A stretch of 64,000 nt of DNA from Klenkia marina (GTDB taxonomy: Bacteria > Actinomycetota > Actinomycetes > Mycobacteriales > Geodermatophilaceae), in assembly GCF_900101025.1 (NCBI RefSeq), contig NZ_FMUH01000005.1, positions 248,001 to 312,000 of the forward strand. Reading direction: 5' to 3'. Every line of letters starts with the position of its first letter. The stretch's first letter is position 1. Below, piece by piece: positions 26,201-33,606 of the stretch. The notes under the pieces were generated by a model. That model was not told the DNA's origin. It was given only the letters and a program-made list of their open reading frames with translations, and made no database searches. A program made the translations under genes and the position numbers.

Positions 26201-27487
26201 GTGTTCCTCAGCCGCGTCGAGGCCGCCACGCTGCCGCCCCCCGCTCCCCAGCGACCCGCACCCCGACCCGCTGCTGCCCGACGTGCGCGGTTGTGGCCCA
26301 TGCTCGGCCCGGCCTTCGTCGCGGCGATCGCCTACGTCGACCCGGGCAACGTGGCCACCAACGCCACGGCCGGGGCCTCCTTCGGCTACACGCTGCTGTG
26401 GGTGGTCGTGGCGGCGAACGTGCTGGCCGTGCTGGTGCAGACGCTCACCGCCAAGCTGGGGCTGGCCACCGGGCGCGACCTGGCCACGCTGTGCCGGCTG
26501 ACCCTGCCGAAGCCGCTGACCCGCCTGCTCTGGGCGCAGGCCGAGGTGGTCGCGATCGCCACCGACCTGGCCGAGATCGTCGGCGGCGCCGTGGCGCTGA
26601 ACCTGCTGTTCGGCATCCCGCTGCCGATCGGCGGGTTGCTCACCGCCGGCGTCGCCTTCGCACTGCTGGGCCTGCAGCGGTTCGGCCACCGGCCGTTCGA
26701 GCGGGCGGTGACCGGGTGCCTGCTCGTGATCGCCGCCGGCTTCGGCTACACGATGGTCGACGCCGGGGTCGACCCCGCCGGCGTCGTCGCGGGGCTGGCG
26801 CCCACGCCGCTGACGGGGGACGCCGCGGTGCTCGCGGTCGGCATCCTGGGCGCCACCGTGATGCCGCACGTCGTCTACGTGCACTCCGCTCTGACCCCGG
26901 GCCGCTACGGGGACGCCGTGACCGCCGGGCGCACCCGGGCCGGGCGGGGCCGGCTGCTGCGCGCCCAGCGGCTCGACGTCCTGCTGGCGATGGTGCTGGC
27001 CGGGCTGGTCAACGCCGTCCTGCTGGTGGTGGCGGCCGGGCTGTTCGCCGGCCAGGGCGAGCAGAGCCTGGAGAGCGTGCACGCCGGGCTGGCCGAGCAG
27101 TCGGGCCAGGGTGCCTCGATCGCGTTCGCGCTGGCCCTGCTGGCGTCGGGGTTCGCGGCGTCCTCGGTCGGCACGCACGCCGGCCAGGTGGTGATGGCCG
27201 GGTTCCTGCAGAAGCACATCCCCGTGCTGCTGCGCCGCACCATCACCGTCGCGCCGGCCGTGGGCCTGCTGGTGTGGGGCGCGGACCCCACCACGGCACT
27301 GGTCTGGTCGCAGGTGGTGCTCAGCTTCGGCATCCCGTTCGCGCTGGTGCCGCTGGTGTGGCTCACGGCCCGCCGCTCGGTCATGGGCGCCTGGGTCAAC
27401 CGTGCGACGACGACGGCCGCCGCCGTCCTGGTGGCGGTCGCGGTCACCGCGCTGAACGCCTGGCTCGTCGTCGACGTGTTGACCTGA
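26201..27487 (+). CDS. Nramp family divalent metal transporter (MntH-like)
   Basis: This 428-residue proton-coupled importer handles Mn(II)/Fe(II). The helix-1 metal motif DPGNVATN (about 47-54) and the helix-6 motif MPHVVYVHS (around 222-230) are intact. About 11 membrane helices can be traced. The start chosen is GTG 26201, with GGAGAGG just upstream; an ATG 60 bases earlier is possible. Manganese supply for the nearby Mn catalase is the natural guess. The radical SAM gene follows after 23 bp, perhaps in the same transcript. Confidence 0.92.
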   Translation: MFLSRVEAATLPPPAPQRPAPRPAAARRARLWPMLGPAFVAAIAYVDPGNVATNATAGASFGYTLLWVVVAANVLAVLVQTLTAKLGLATGRDLATLCRLTLPKPLTRLLWAQAEVVAIATDLAEIVGGAVALNLLFGIPLPIGGLLTAGVAFALLGLQRFGHRPFERAVTGCLLVIAAGFGYTMVDAGVDPAGVVAGLAPTPLTGDAAVLAVGILGATVMPHVVYVHSALTPGRYGDAVTAGRTRAGRGRLLRAQRLDVLLAMVLAGLVNAVLLVVAAGLFAGQGEQSLESVHAGLAEQSGQGASIAFALALLASGFAASSVGTHAGQVVMAGFLQKHIPVLLRRTITVAPAVGLLVWGADPTTALVWSQVVLSFGIPFALVPLVWLTARRSVMGAWVNRATTTAAAVLVAVAVTALNAWLVVDVLT

Positions 27488-27510
27488 CCGCGGCGGGGCA
27501 TTCCCTGCGG

Positions 27511-28635
27511 GTGTCCCAGCCGAGCCTGTTCGACGAGCTGGACGACGCCGAGGCCCGGGCCGCGGAGACCCCGGTGGAGAACCGGCTGCTGCAGGTGCGG
27601 CGGATCTACGCCGAACCCGCCGCCGCGGCGTCCCCGCGGGGCCGGCAGGTGCTCGCCCGCTTCCCGGCCGCCGAGGTGGTCGAGGTCGCCAGCCACTGGG
27701 GCGTGCCCGAGCTGCACGGCAACGCCGGCAACGTCGAGCGCTGGGTGCGGGTGAAGACCGAGACGCTGGTGCTCGGGGTGAAGAAGTCCATCGCCACCCG
27801 CGAGAACGGCCGATCGGCGAACTGGATCGCCCCGTCGGCGGCCAACGGCTGCGCGATGGCCTGCGCCTACTGCTACGTGCCCCGCCGCAAGGGCTACGCC
27901 AACCCGATCACCGTGTTCACCAACATCGAGCAGATCACCGCGCACCTGCGCCGGCACGTCGCGAAGCTGGGCCCGAAGCCCGAGCCCGACCAGTGCGACC
28001 CCGCGGCCTGGGTCTACGACGTCGGCGAGAACGGCGACTGCTCGGTCGACGCCGTGGTCAGCGACAACGTGGCCGACCTGGTGGCGCTGTTCGCCGAGCT
28101 GCCCACGGCCAAGGCGTCGTTCGCGACGAAGTGGGTCAACCGGCAGCTGCTGGACCTCGACCCGCGCGGGCGCACCCGCATCCGGTTCTCGGTCATGCCC
28201 GACGACGACGCCCGGTTGCTCGACGTGCGCACCAGCCGGGTGGCCGAGCGGATCGCTGCGGCCGACGACTTCGTCGCCGCCGGGTACGAGGTGCACCTCA
28301 ACCTCTCACCCGTCGTGCTGCGGGAGGGCTGGGAGGCCGACTGGACGGCGCTGCTGCAGCAGCTGTCCGACGTCCTCGACCCCGCCACCCGCGCGCAGGC
28401 CGCCGCCGAGGTGATCATGCTGACCCACAACGAGGCGCTGCACGAGGTCAACCTGGGTTGGCACCCGCAGGCCGAGGCGGCGCTGTGGCGCCCGGACCTG
28501 CAGGAGGTCAAGACCTCGCAGAACGGCCAGCTCAACGTGCGCTACCGGGCCGACGTCAAGCGGGCGGCGGTGGCCCGGCTCCGGGGGCTGATCGCGCAGC
28601 ACGCCCCCTGGTTGACGGTCCGGTACGCCTTCTAG
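27511..28635 (+). CDS. Spore photoproduct lyase family radical SAM protein
   Basis: This 374-residue enzyme has the radical SAM cluster motif CAMACAYC (Cys114, Cys118, Cys121; CX3CX2C) typical of spore photoproduct lyase. Other SPL-like segments are FATKWVNRQLL, RIRFSVMP and LTHNEALHEVNLGWHP. True SPL repairs the UV-induced thymine dimer of spores, and actinobacterial members of this family are uncharacterised. The opening SQPSLFDELDDAEARAAET looks like a short disordered leader. The start is GTG 27511. The stop overlaps the convergent GNAT gene by the four bases CTAG. UV or desiccation DNA repair is plausible but unproven. Confidence 0.88.
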   Translation: MSQPSLFDELDDAEARAAETPVENRLLQVRRIYAEPAAAASPRGRQVLARFPAAEVVEVASHWGVPELHGNAGNVERWVRVKTETLVLGVKKSIATRENGRSANWIAPSAANGCAMACAYCYVPRRKGYANPITVFTNIEQITAHLRRHVAKLGPKPEPDQCDPAAWVYDVGENGDCSVDAVVSDNVADLVALFAELPTAKASFATKWVNRQLLDLDPRGRTRIRFSVMPDDDARLLDVRTSRVAERIAAADDFVAAGYEVHLNLSPVVLREGWEADWTALLQQLSDVLDPATRAQAAAEVIMLTHNEALHEVNLGWHPQAEAALWRPDLQEVKTSQNGQLNVRYRADVKRAAVARLRGLIAQHAPWLTVRYAF

Positions 28636-29117
28636 GCGACGTCCCGGCGGTAGACCAGCAGGTCGGTGCCCGGGACCGGCGACCAGTCGCGCTCGGGCAG
28701 CCGGGTGAACCCCAGCCGCTCGTAGAGCCGGTGCGCGGCGGTCATGCGCGGGTCGGTCGACAGCACCATCGCGGTCTTGCCGGCGTCCGCCGCGCGCTGC
28801 AGGCAGGCTCGCACCAGGGCCTCGCCGATGCCCCGACCACGCACGGTCGTGTCCACGACGAGCATCCGGAACGCCGCCTCGTGCGGGCCCTCGGTCACCT
28901 CGCCGAACTCGCCGTCGAGCACCAGGGCCACGCTGCCGACGAGGGCGCCGTCGAGCCGGGCGACCAGCAGGTGCGACTGCGCGGCACGACCGGCGACGTC
29001 GGCCAGCTTCTCCTGGTACTCCGGCGGCGCCCACCCCTGCGACACGTAGGTCTGCACCGTGAGGTCGGCGATGGCGGGGAAGTCGGCGGGCTGCGCGGGT
29101 TCGACGACGAGGGTCAC
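28632..29117 (-). CDS. GNAT family N-acetyltransferase
   Basis: This 161-residue protein has the GNAT acetyl-CoA motif A, MLVVDTTVRGRGIGEALVRACL (about 93-114), and the motif B region STDPRMTAAHRLYERLGFTRLPER. The start is GTG 29117; longer in-frame starts upstream lack family features. The substrate (small molecule or protein N-terminus) is unknown. It is a single gene convergent with the radical SAM gene. Confidence 0.88.
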   Translation of the reverse strand: MTLVVEPAQPADFPAIADLTVQTYVSQGWAPPEYQEKLADVAGRAAQSHLLVARLDGALVGSVALVLDGEFGEVTEGPHEAAFRMLVVDTTVRGRGIGEALVRACLQRAADAGKTAMVLSTDPRMTAAHRLYERLGFTRLPERDWSPVPGTDLLVYRRDVA

Positions 29118-29298
29118 GCGGTGCGACGGTAGCCCGCGCTCCCCACCCGTCCCACACGCCCCAGATCGACGGCGCCGCCGGTGTGGCGAGCGGACCGGTC
29201 CGCCCGTCGTCCCTAGGTTCACGAGCACGCCACCGCAGGACCGGCCGCCGAAGCCCGGACCGACGCCCCGAGCCCACCGCCACCACCCGGAGTACACC

Positions 29299-29574
29299 GT
29301 GATCCGTCTGAAGAAGTCCCCCGCCGACGTCGCCGTCACCTTCGCCCTCGCCGAGGAGGCCATCACCGGCCCCGTCTCGGTCGTCGGCGACTTCAACGGC
29401 TGGACGCCGGGCACGCACACGCTGAAGAAGCGCAGCAACGGCACCCGCAGCATCGTCGTCAAGCTGCCCGTCGGCGAGCAGGTCCGCTTCCGCTACCTCG
29501 CCGACGGCGGCGTGTGGCTGGACGACCCGACCGCGCACGCGCACGACGAGCAGGGCTCGCTGCTCCACCTCTGA
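29299..29574 (+). CDS. Isoamylase early-set (CBM48-like) domain protein
   Basis: This 91-residue stand-alone carbohydrate-binding domain shows the CBM48 signature: SVVGDFNGWTPGTHTLKKR (residues 30-48), VRFRYLADGGVWLDDP and the ending HDEQGSLLHL. Such domains bind alpha-glucans such as glycogen in starch-active enzymes, and alone they may target a partner to storage polymer. The start GTG 29299 has CGGAG about 6 bases upstream. A very strong terminator follows its stop. Confidence 0.88.
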   Translation: MIRLKKSPADVAVTFALAEEAITGPVSVVGDFNGWTPGTHTLKKRSNGTRSIVVKLPVGEQVRFRYLADGGVWLDDPTAHAHDEQGSLLHL

Positions 29575-29577
29575 ACG

Positions 29578-29624
29578 GGTACGACGAAGCCCCCACCGGG
29601 ATCCGGTGGGGGCTTCGTCGTACC
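29578..29624. terminator. Bidirectional terminator between CBM48 and desaturase genes
   Basis: Perfect 22-bp inverted repeat (29578-29599 and 29603-29624, loop GAT). It fills the whole space between the stop of the CBM48 gene and the stop of the desaturase at 29625, so it can serve both convergent genes. Confidence 0.85.
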
Positions 29625-30869
29625 TCAGGCTGCTGCGGCGGCCTCGGTGGCCTGGCGGGCCCGGGTCGCCGAGATGCGCTGCGCGCGGTCGTAGACCCGG
29701 CGCACCTTGGGCCCACCGGTGGTGAGCTTGTAGAGCAGGGCGACCTGCTCGGGGGCGTTCTTGGCGGTGGTCGCGGCCATCCAGCCGTTGGGCAGCGAGA
29801 GCCGGAAGACCTTGTGCCACGCGCTCGCGACCTGCTTGGGCAGCGAGGCGGTGTGGTAGCGCAGGCCGTACTCGTCGAAGATCGCCTTCACCTTCGGCGC
29901 GATCTCGGCGTACCGGTTGCTGGGCAGGTCGGGGAACAGGTGGTGCTCGACCTGGTGCGACAGGTTGCCGGTCATGGTGTGCATGGCCTTCGAGCCCGAG
30001 ATGTTGGCCGAGCCCAGCATCTGGCGCAGGTACCACTCACCGCGGGTCTCGCCCTCGATGGAGGTCTTCTCGTAGGTCTCGACGCCCTCGGGGAAGTGCC
30101 CGCACATGATCACCGAGTGCGACCACAGGTTGCGCACCAGGTTGGCGACGAAGTTGGCGGCCAGGGTCGGCACGAAGCTCGGGCCCGACAGCGCGGGGTG
30201 CACCAGGTAGTCCTTGGTGGCCTGCTTGCGGATCTTCTTCAGCACCTGCTTGGCGGCGGCCTTGAACTTCGGGTCGTTGCGCCGCTCCTTGGTCGCCAGG
30301 TTCTTGCCCAGCTCGAGGTCGTAGGCGGCGATGCCGTACTCGAAGAAGCAGGCGTTGACGAAGTTCCACAGCGGCTGCGCCAGGTACAGCGGGATCCACT
30401 TCTGGTCCTCGTCGACCCGCATGATCCCGTAGCCGAGGTCGTTGTCCTTGCCGATCACGTTGGTGTACGTGTGGTGCAGCTCGTTGTGCGAGTGCTTCCA
30501 CTGCTCGGCGGGGCTGGCCATGTCCCACTCCCACGTCGTGGAGTGGATCTTCGGGTCGCGCATCCAGTCCCACTGGCCGTGCAGGATGTTGTGGCCGATC
30601 TCCATGTTCTCCAGGATCTTGGCCACGCTCAGGCCGGCCGTCCCGATGATCCAGGCCGGGGGGAACTTGCTCAGCAGCAGCACCGCGCGGCTGGCCAGCT
30701 CGAGCTTGCGCTGGACGTCGATGACCTTGCGGATGTAGGCCGCGTCGTCGGCGCCGCGGCTGTCGACGACCTCCTGGCGGATCGTGTCGAGCCGACGGCC
30801 GATCTCCTCGACGTCCTCGGCGGACAGGTGGGCGACCGGGTTGTCGGACTTCTTCTGCAGGGCGGTCAT
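29625..30869 (-). CDS. Membrane fatty-acid (acyl-CoA) desaturase, DesA3-like
   Basis: This 414-residue diiron membrane enzyme puts a double bond into acyl chains. The three His boxes are GHNILHG, HSHNELHHT and HQVEHHLFPDLP. The length matches the 400-430-residue mycobacterial stearoyl-CoA delta-9 desaturase DesA3. It starts at ATG 30869 after GAGGAGAG. The ferredoxin reductase gene lies 29 bp upstream on the same strand and is the expected electron donor, as in the Rv3229c-Rv3230c pair. A role in membrane fluidity control is likely. Confidence 0.93.
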   Translation of the reverse strand: MTALQKKSDNPVAHLSAEDVEEIGRRLDTIRQEVVDSRGADDAAYIRKVIDVQRKLELASRAVLLLSKFPPAWIIGTAGLSVAKILENMEIGHNILHGQWDWMRDPKIHSTTWEWDMASPAEQWKHSHNELHHTYTNVIGKDNDLGYGIMRVDEDQKWIPLYLAQPLWNFVNACFFEYGIAAYDLELGKNLATKERRNDPKFKAAAKQVLKKIRKQATKDYLVHPALSGPSFVPTLAANFVANLVRNLWSHSVIMCGHFPEGVETYEKTSIEGETRGEWYLRQMLGSANISGSKAMHTMTGNLSHQVEHHLFPDLPSNRYAEIAPKVKAIFDEYGLRYHTASLPKQVASAWHKVFRLSLPNGWMAATTAKNAPEQVALLYKLTTGGPKVRRVYDRAQRISATRARQATEAAAAA

Positions 30870-30898
30870 GTCGCTCTCCTCAGCTCGGGGAACAGGGG

Positions 30899-31972
30899 TC
30901 AGTGGTCGATGTCGCAGGCGCCGGCCGCGGCGCTGATGCAGGTCTGCACCAGCACGCCGTCGCCGGGGGCGGCGACGGTGAGCTCGCCGTTGCGGATGTC
31001 GCGGACGGCGCCCTCGCGCAGCGGGAGGACGCAGCCGTAGCAGATGCCCATGCGGCAACCGCTGGGCATGATCAGCCCGGCCTCCTCGGCGGCGTCCAGG
31101 ATCGGCGTGGCGCCGTCGGACTCCACCGTCGTGCCGGTCTTGTTGTAGGTGACCGAGCCGCCCTCGCCGGTGACGAGGACCCGCGGACGGAACTGCTCGA
31201 TGAGCAGCTGGTCGGCGATGCCCTCGGCGGCCCAGTGCTCCTCGAGCGCCTCGAGCAAACCGGCCGGGCCGCAGGCCCAGGTGGTGCGCTCGTGCAGGTC
31301 GGGCACGAGGTCGGCCAGCTCGGCGGGCTTGAGGAAGCCGTCGCGCTCGGTGTGCCGCTCGACCAGCCGCAGCCGACCGGAGGCGGCCATCGCCCGCAGC
31401 TCGGGGCCGAAGACGACGTCGTCGGCGGTGGGCGCGGAGTGCACCAGGACGGCGTCGGGCAGCTCGTCGAGGTGGTTGCGCAGCATGCCCATCACCGGCG
31501 TGATGCCGGAGCCGGCGGTGACGAAGAGCGCCTTCGCCGGCCGCTGCGCCGGGAGGGTGAACTCACCGGTGGCCTGGTCGAGCTGGACGACGGTGCCCGG
31601 CTGCAGCTCGCGGACGACGTGGGTGCTGACCTTGCCGTCGGGGATGGCCTTGACGCAGATGCTGATGGTGCCGTCGGTGGCCGCCCGGTCGGAGGTGACC
31701 GAGTAGGCCCGCCACTGCCGGACGCCGTCGACGTCGACCCCGATGCGGATGTACTGGCCGGGCACGTGCTCGCGCCAGCCACGACCGGGCTTGATCACCA
31801 CGGTGACGGCGTCGGCGGTCTCGTGGCGCTTGGCCACGACCTTGCCGCGCAGGTCCGCGCCGCTGCGCAGGGGGATGAACAGGTCGAGGTAGTCGCGGGG
31901 CAGCAGCGGGGTGGTGGCGGCCTCCACGAGGCGCGTCACGCGGTCGCGCAGCCCGAGTCCGGTCGAGGTCAT
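30899..31972 (-). CDS. Ferredoxin-NADP reductase with C-terminal 2Fe-2S ferredoxin domain
   Basis: This 357-residue electron-transfer protein is like Rv3230c. The FAD domain has RAYSVTS (about 118-124), the NADPH domain has GSGITPVMGMLRN, and WACGPAGLLEALE is the usual end of that module. A plant-type 2Fe-2S domain follows, with CRMGICYGC and a later Cys in VQTCISAA. It feeds electrons to the downstream desaturase. The start is ATG 31972. It diverges from a PucR-type regulator across 120 bp containing a palindrome. Confidence 0.92.
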   Translation of the reverse strand: MTSTGLGLRDRVTRLVEAATTPLLPRDYLDLFIPLRSGADLRGKVVAKRHETADAVTVVIKPGRGWREHVPGQYIRIGVDVDGVRQWRAYSVTSDRAATDGTISICVKAIPDGKVSTHVVRELQPGTVVQLDQATGEFTLPAQRPAKALFVTAGSGITPVMGMLRNHLDELPDAVLVHSAPTADDVVFGPELRAMAASGRLRLVERHTERDGFLKPAELADLVPDLHERTTWACGPAGLLEALEEHWAAEGIADQLLIEQFRPRVLVTGEGGSVTYNKTGTTVESDGATPILDAAEEAGLIMPSGCRMGICYGCVLPLREGAVRDIRNGELTVAAPGDGVLVQTCISAAAGACDIDH

Positions 31973-32092
31973 GGATCGATGATGTCCTACACAGGGGGGT
32001 GAACACCTGTGCCTCCGACGTGAATCGAGGAGTAGTTTTCACCCTCTGCGAACAACGATTCGGGGAACTCCCCGGTCAGCGAGGAGGTGCCG
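31973..32092. promoter_or_regulatory. Divergent control region of ferredoxin reductase and PucR genes
   Basis: The palindrome CACAGG-N10-CCTGTG (31990-32011) lies 18 bases from the reductase start. It is the best operator candidate for the PucR-type regulator. A GAGGAGG ribosome site at 32081-32087 sits 5 bases before GTG 32093 and decides the regulator's start over the GTG at 32087. Confidence 0.45.
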
Positions 32093-33241
32093 GTGCCCGA
32101 GACCCGCACGCTGTCCCCCACCGTGGCCCACGCGATCCGCCGCGAGCTGCCCCAGGTCGCCGAGGCCACGGTGGCCACCATCGTCGCCGAGGTGCCCGCG
32201 TACGCCGACGCCTACGCCGACGGCATGAGCGCCACCATCGAGAACGCGGTGCAGCTGGCGCTGGGCGGGTTCCTGGAGCTGGCCACCACCCGCGGCGCGG
32301 CGGCCGCCGACACCCCGATCCAGCCCGCGCTGGACGCCTCCTACCGGCTGGGCCGCGGCGAGGCCCGGGGTGGCCGGTCGATGGACGCCCTGCTGGCCGC
32401 CTTCCGGGTGGGCGCCCGGGTGGCCTTCCGCGGTCTGGCCGACCGGGCCGTGGCCGCCGGGTTGTCCGCGGCCCAGCTGGCCCGGTTCGCCGAGCTCGTC
32501 TTCGCCTACATCGACGCGCTCACCGCGGCCAGCGTCGCCGGGCACAGCGACGAGCGGCAGGCCAGCGGCCGGGTGCGCAGCCAGCTGCTGGAGAAGCTCG
32601 GGCTGCGGCTGCTGGCCGCCGCGCCGCACGACGAGCTGGTGGCCGCCGCCGAGCGGGCCGACTGGGCTCCCCCGCGCACGCTGACCGCTGTCCTGCTGCC
32701 GGCCTCCCGGGTGCGCGGGGCCCTGGCCCTGCTGGACGACCGCACGCTGCAACCCGGCGACGACGACGTCTCGGTGCTGCTGGTGCCCGACGCCGAGGGG
32801 CCCGCACGCGCTGCGCTGCTGCGGGCGCTGGAGGGCAAGGAGGCCGTCGTCGGCCCGCCCCGGCCGTGGACCGACGCCGCGGCCTCCCACCGCCGGGCCG
32901 TCCGGGTGCTGGAGCTGGACCCGACCGCACCCGGTCCGACGCCCGTGGACACCCAGCACCGGCTGTGCGAGCTGGTGCTGCACGCCGACGAGGACGCGCT
33001 CGCCGACCTGCGCGCCGCCGCGCTCGCCCCGCTCGACGAGCTGACCGGGGGTGCGCGCGAGAAGCTCACCGAGACCCTGCGGGCCTGGCTGCTGCACCAC
33101 GGACGACGGGACGCCGTCGCCGCCGAGCTGTTCGTGCACCCGCAGACCGTGCGCTACCGCATGGGCCAGCTGCGCGAGCTGTACGGCGACCGCCTGGAGG
33201 ACCCCCGCACCGTCCTGGAGCTGACCCTCGCCCTGGCCTGA
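32093..33241 (+). CDS. PucR family transcriptional regulator
   Basis: This 382-residue helical regulator has an RsbRD-like N-terminal domain (about 1-165, including YRLGRGEARGGRSMDALLAAFRVGARVAFR). Its C-terminal PucR helix-turn-helix is AVAAELFVHPQTVRYRMGQLRELYGDRL. The start is GTG 32093, based on the ribosome site. It diverges from the ferredoxin reductase-desaturase operon, which is the probable target, suggesting lipid or redox-responsive control; in mycobacteria the equivalent pair is TetR-controlled. The 20-base motif at the end (CCCTCGCCCTGGCCTGA) is duplicated just past the stop. Confidence 0.85.
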   Translation: MPETRTLSPTVAHAIRRELPQVAEATVATIVAEVPAYADAYADGMSATIENAVQLALGGFLELATTRGAAAADTPIQPALDASYRLGRGEARGGRSMDALLAAFRVGARVAFRGLADRAVAAGLSAAQLARFAELVFAYIDALTAASVAGHSDERQASGRVRSQLLEKLGLRLLAAAPHDELVAAAERADWAPPRTLTAVLLPASRVRGALALLDDRTLQPGDDDVSVLLVPDAEGPARAALLRALEGKEAVVGPPRPWTDAAASHRRAVRVLELDPTAPGPTPVDTQHRLCELVLHADEDALADLRAAALAPLDELTGGAREKLTETLRAWLLHHGRRDAVAAELFVHPQTVRYRMGQLRELYGDRLEDPRTVLELTLALA

Positions 33242-33261
33242 CCCTCGCCCTGGCCTGACCG

Positions 33262-33606
33262 TCACACCAGCGGGAGGCCGGTGACCACCCGGGCGGCGAC
33301 GCGGCCGGCGCGGCGCCAGTCGACGGCCGCACCGCCGACCACCTCGAGCGCGGGGTGGTCGGCGGGCAGCTGGGCGTGGTGCACGGCGACCGCGCCCTCG
33401 GCGGTCACCCCGACGCCCACCGACAGCCGCGAGTCACGGGCCGCCGCGTGGGCCAGCTGCACCGCCCCGTACGCCGAGCCCGGCCGGCTGCGCAGCGGGA
33501 CACCCTCCTCCTCCGCGCCGGCGGCCACCTCGCGCAGCACCTCCGCCGGCGCCCCGGGCTCGTGCTCCAGCACGAGCGCCGGCGGCTCGACCCGCTCCTG
33601 CCTCAC
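33262..33606 (-). CDS. pduH: Diol/glycerol dehydratase reactivase, small subunit (PduH/DdrB-like)
   Basis: This 114-residue protein matches the small reactivase subunit: EEEGVPLRSRPGSAYGAVQLAHAAARDSRLSVGVGV is diagnostic. It partners the large subunit to swap damaged cobalamin out of diol dehydratase using ATP. The GTG start overlaps the large-subunit stop (GTGA), and it is the last gene of the operon. It converges with the PucR gene. Confidence 0.9.
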   Translation of the reverse strand: MRQERVEPPALVLEHEPGAPAEVLREVAAGAEEEGVPLRSRPGSAYGAVQLAHAAARDSRLSVGVGVTAEGAVAVHHAQLPADHPALEVVGGAAVDWRRAGRVAARVVTGLPLV

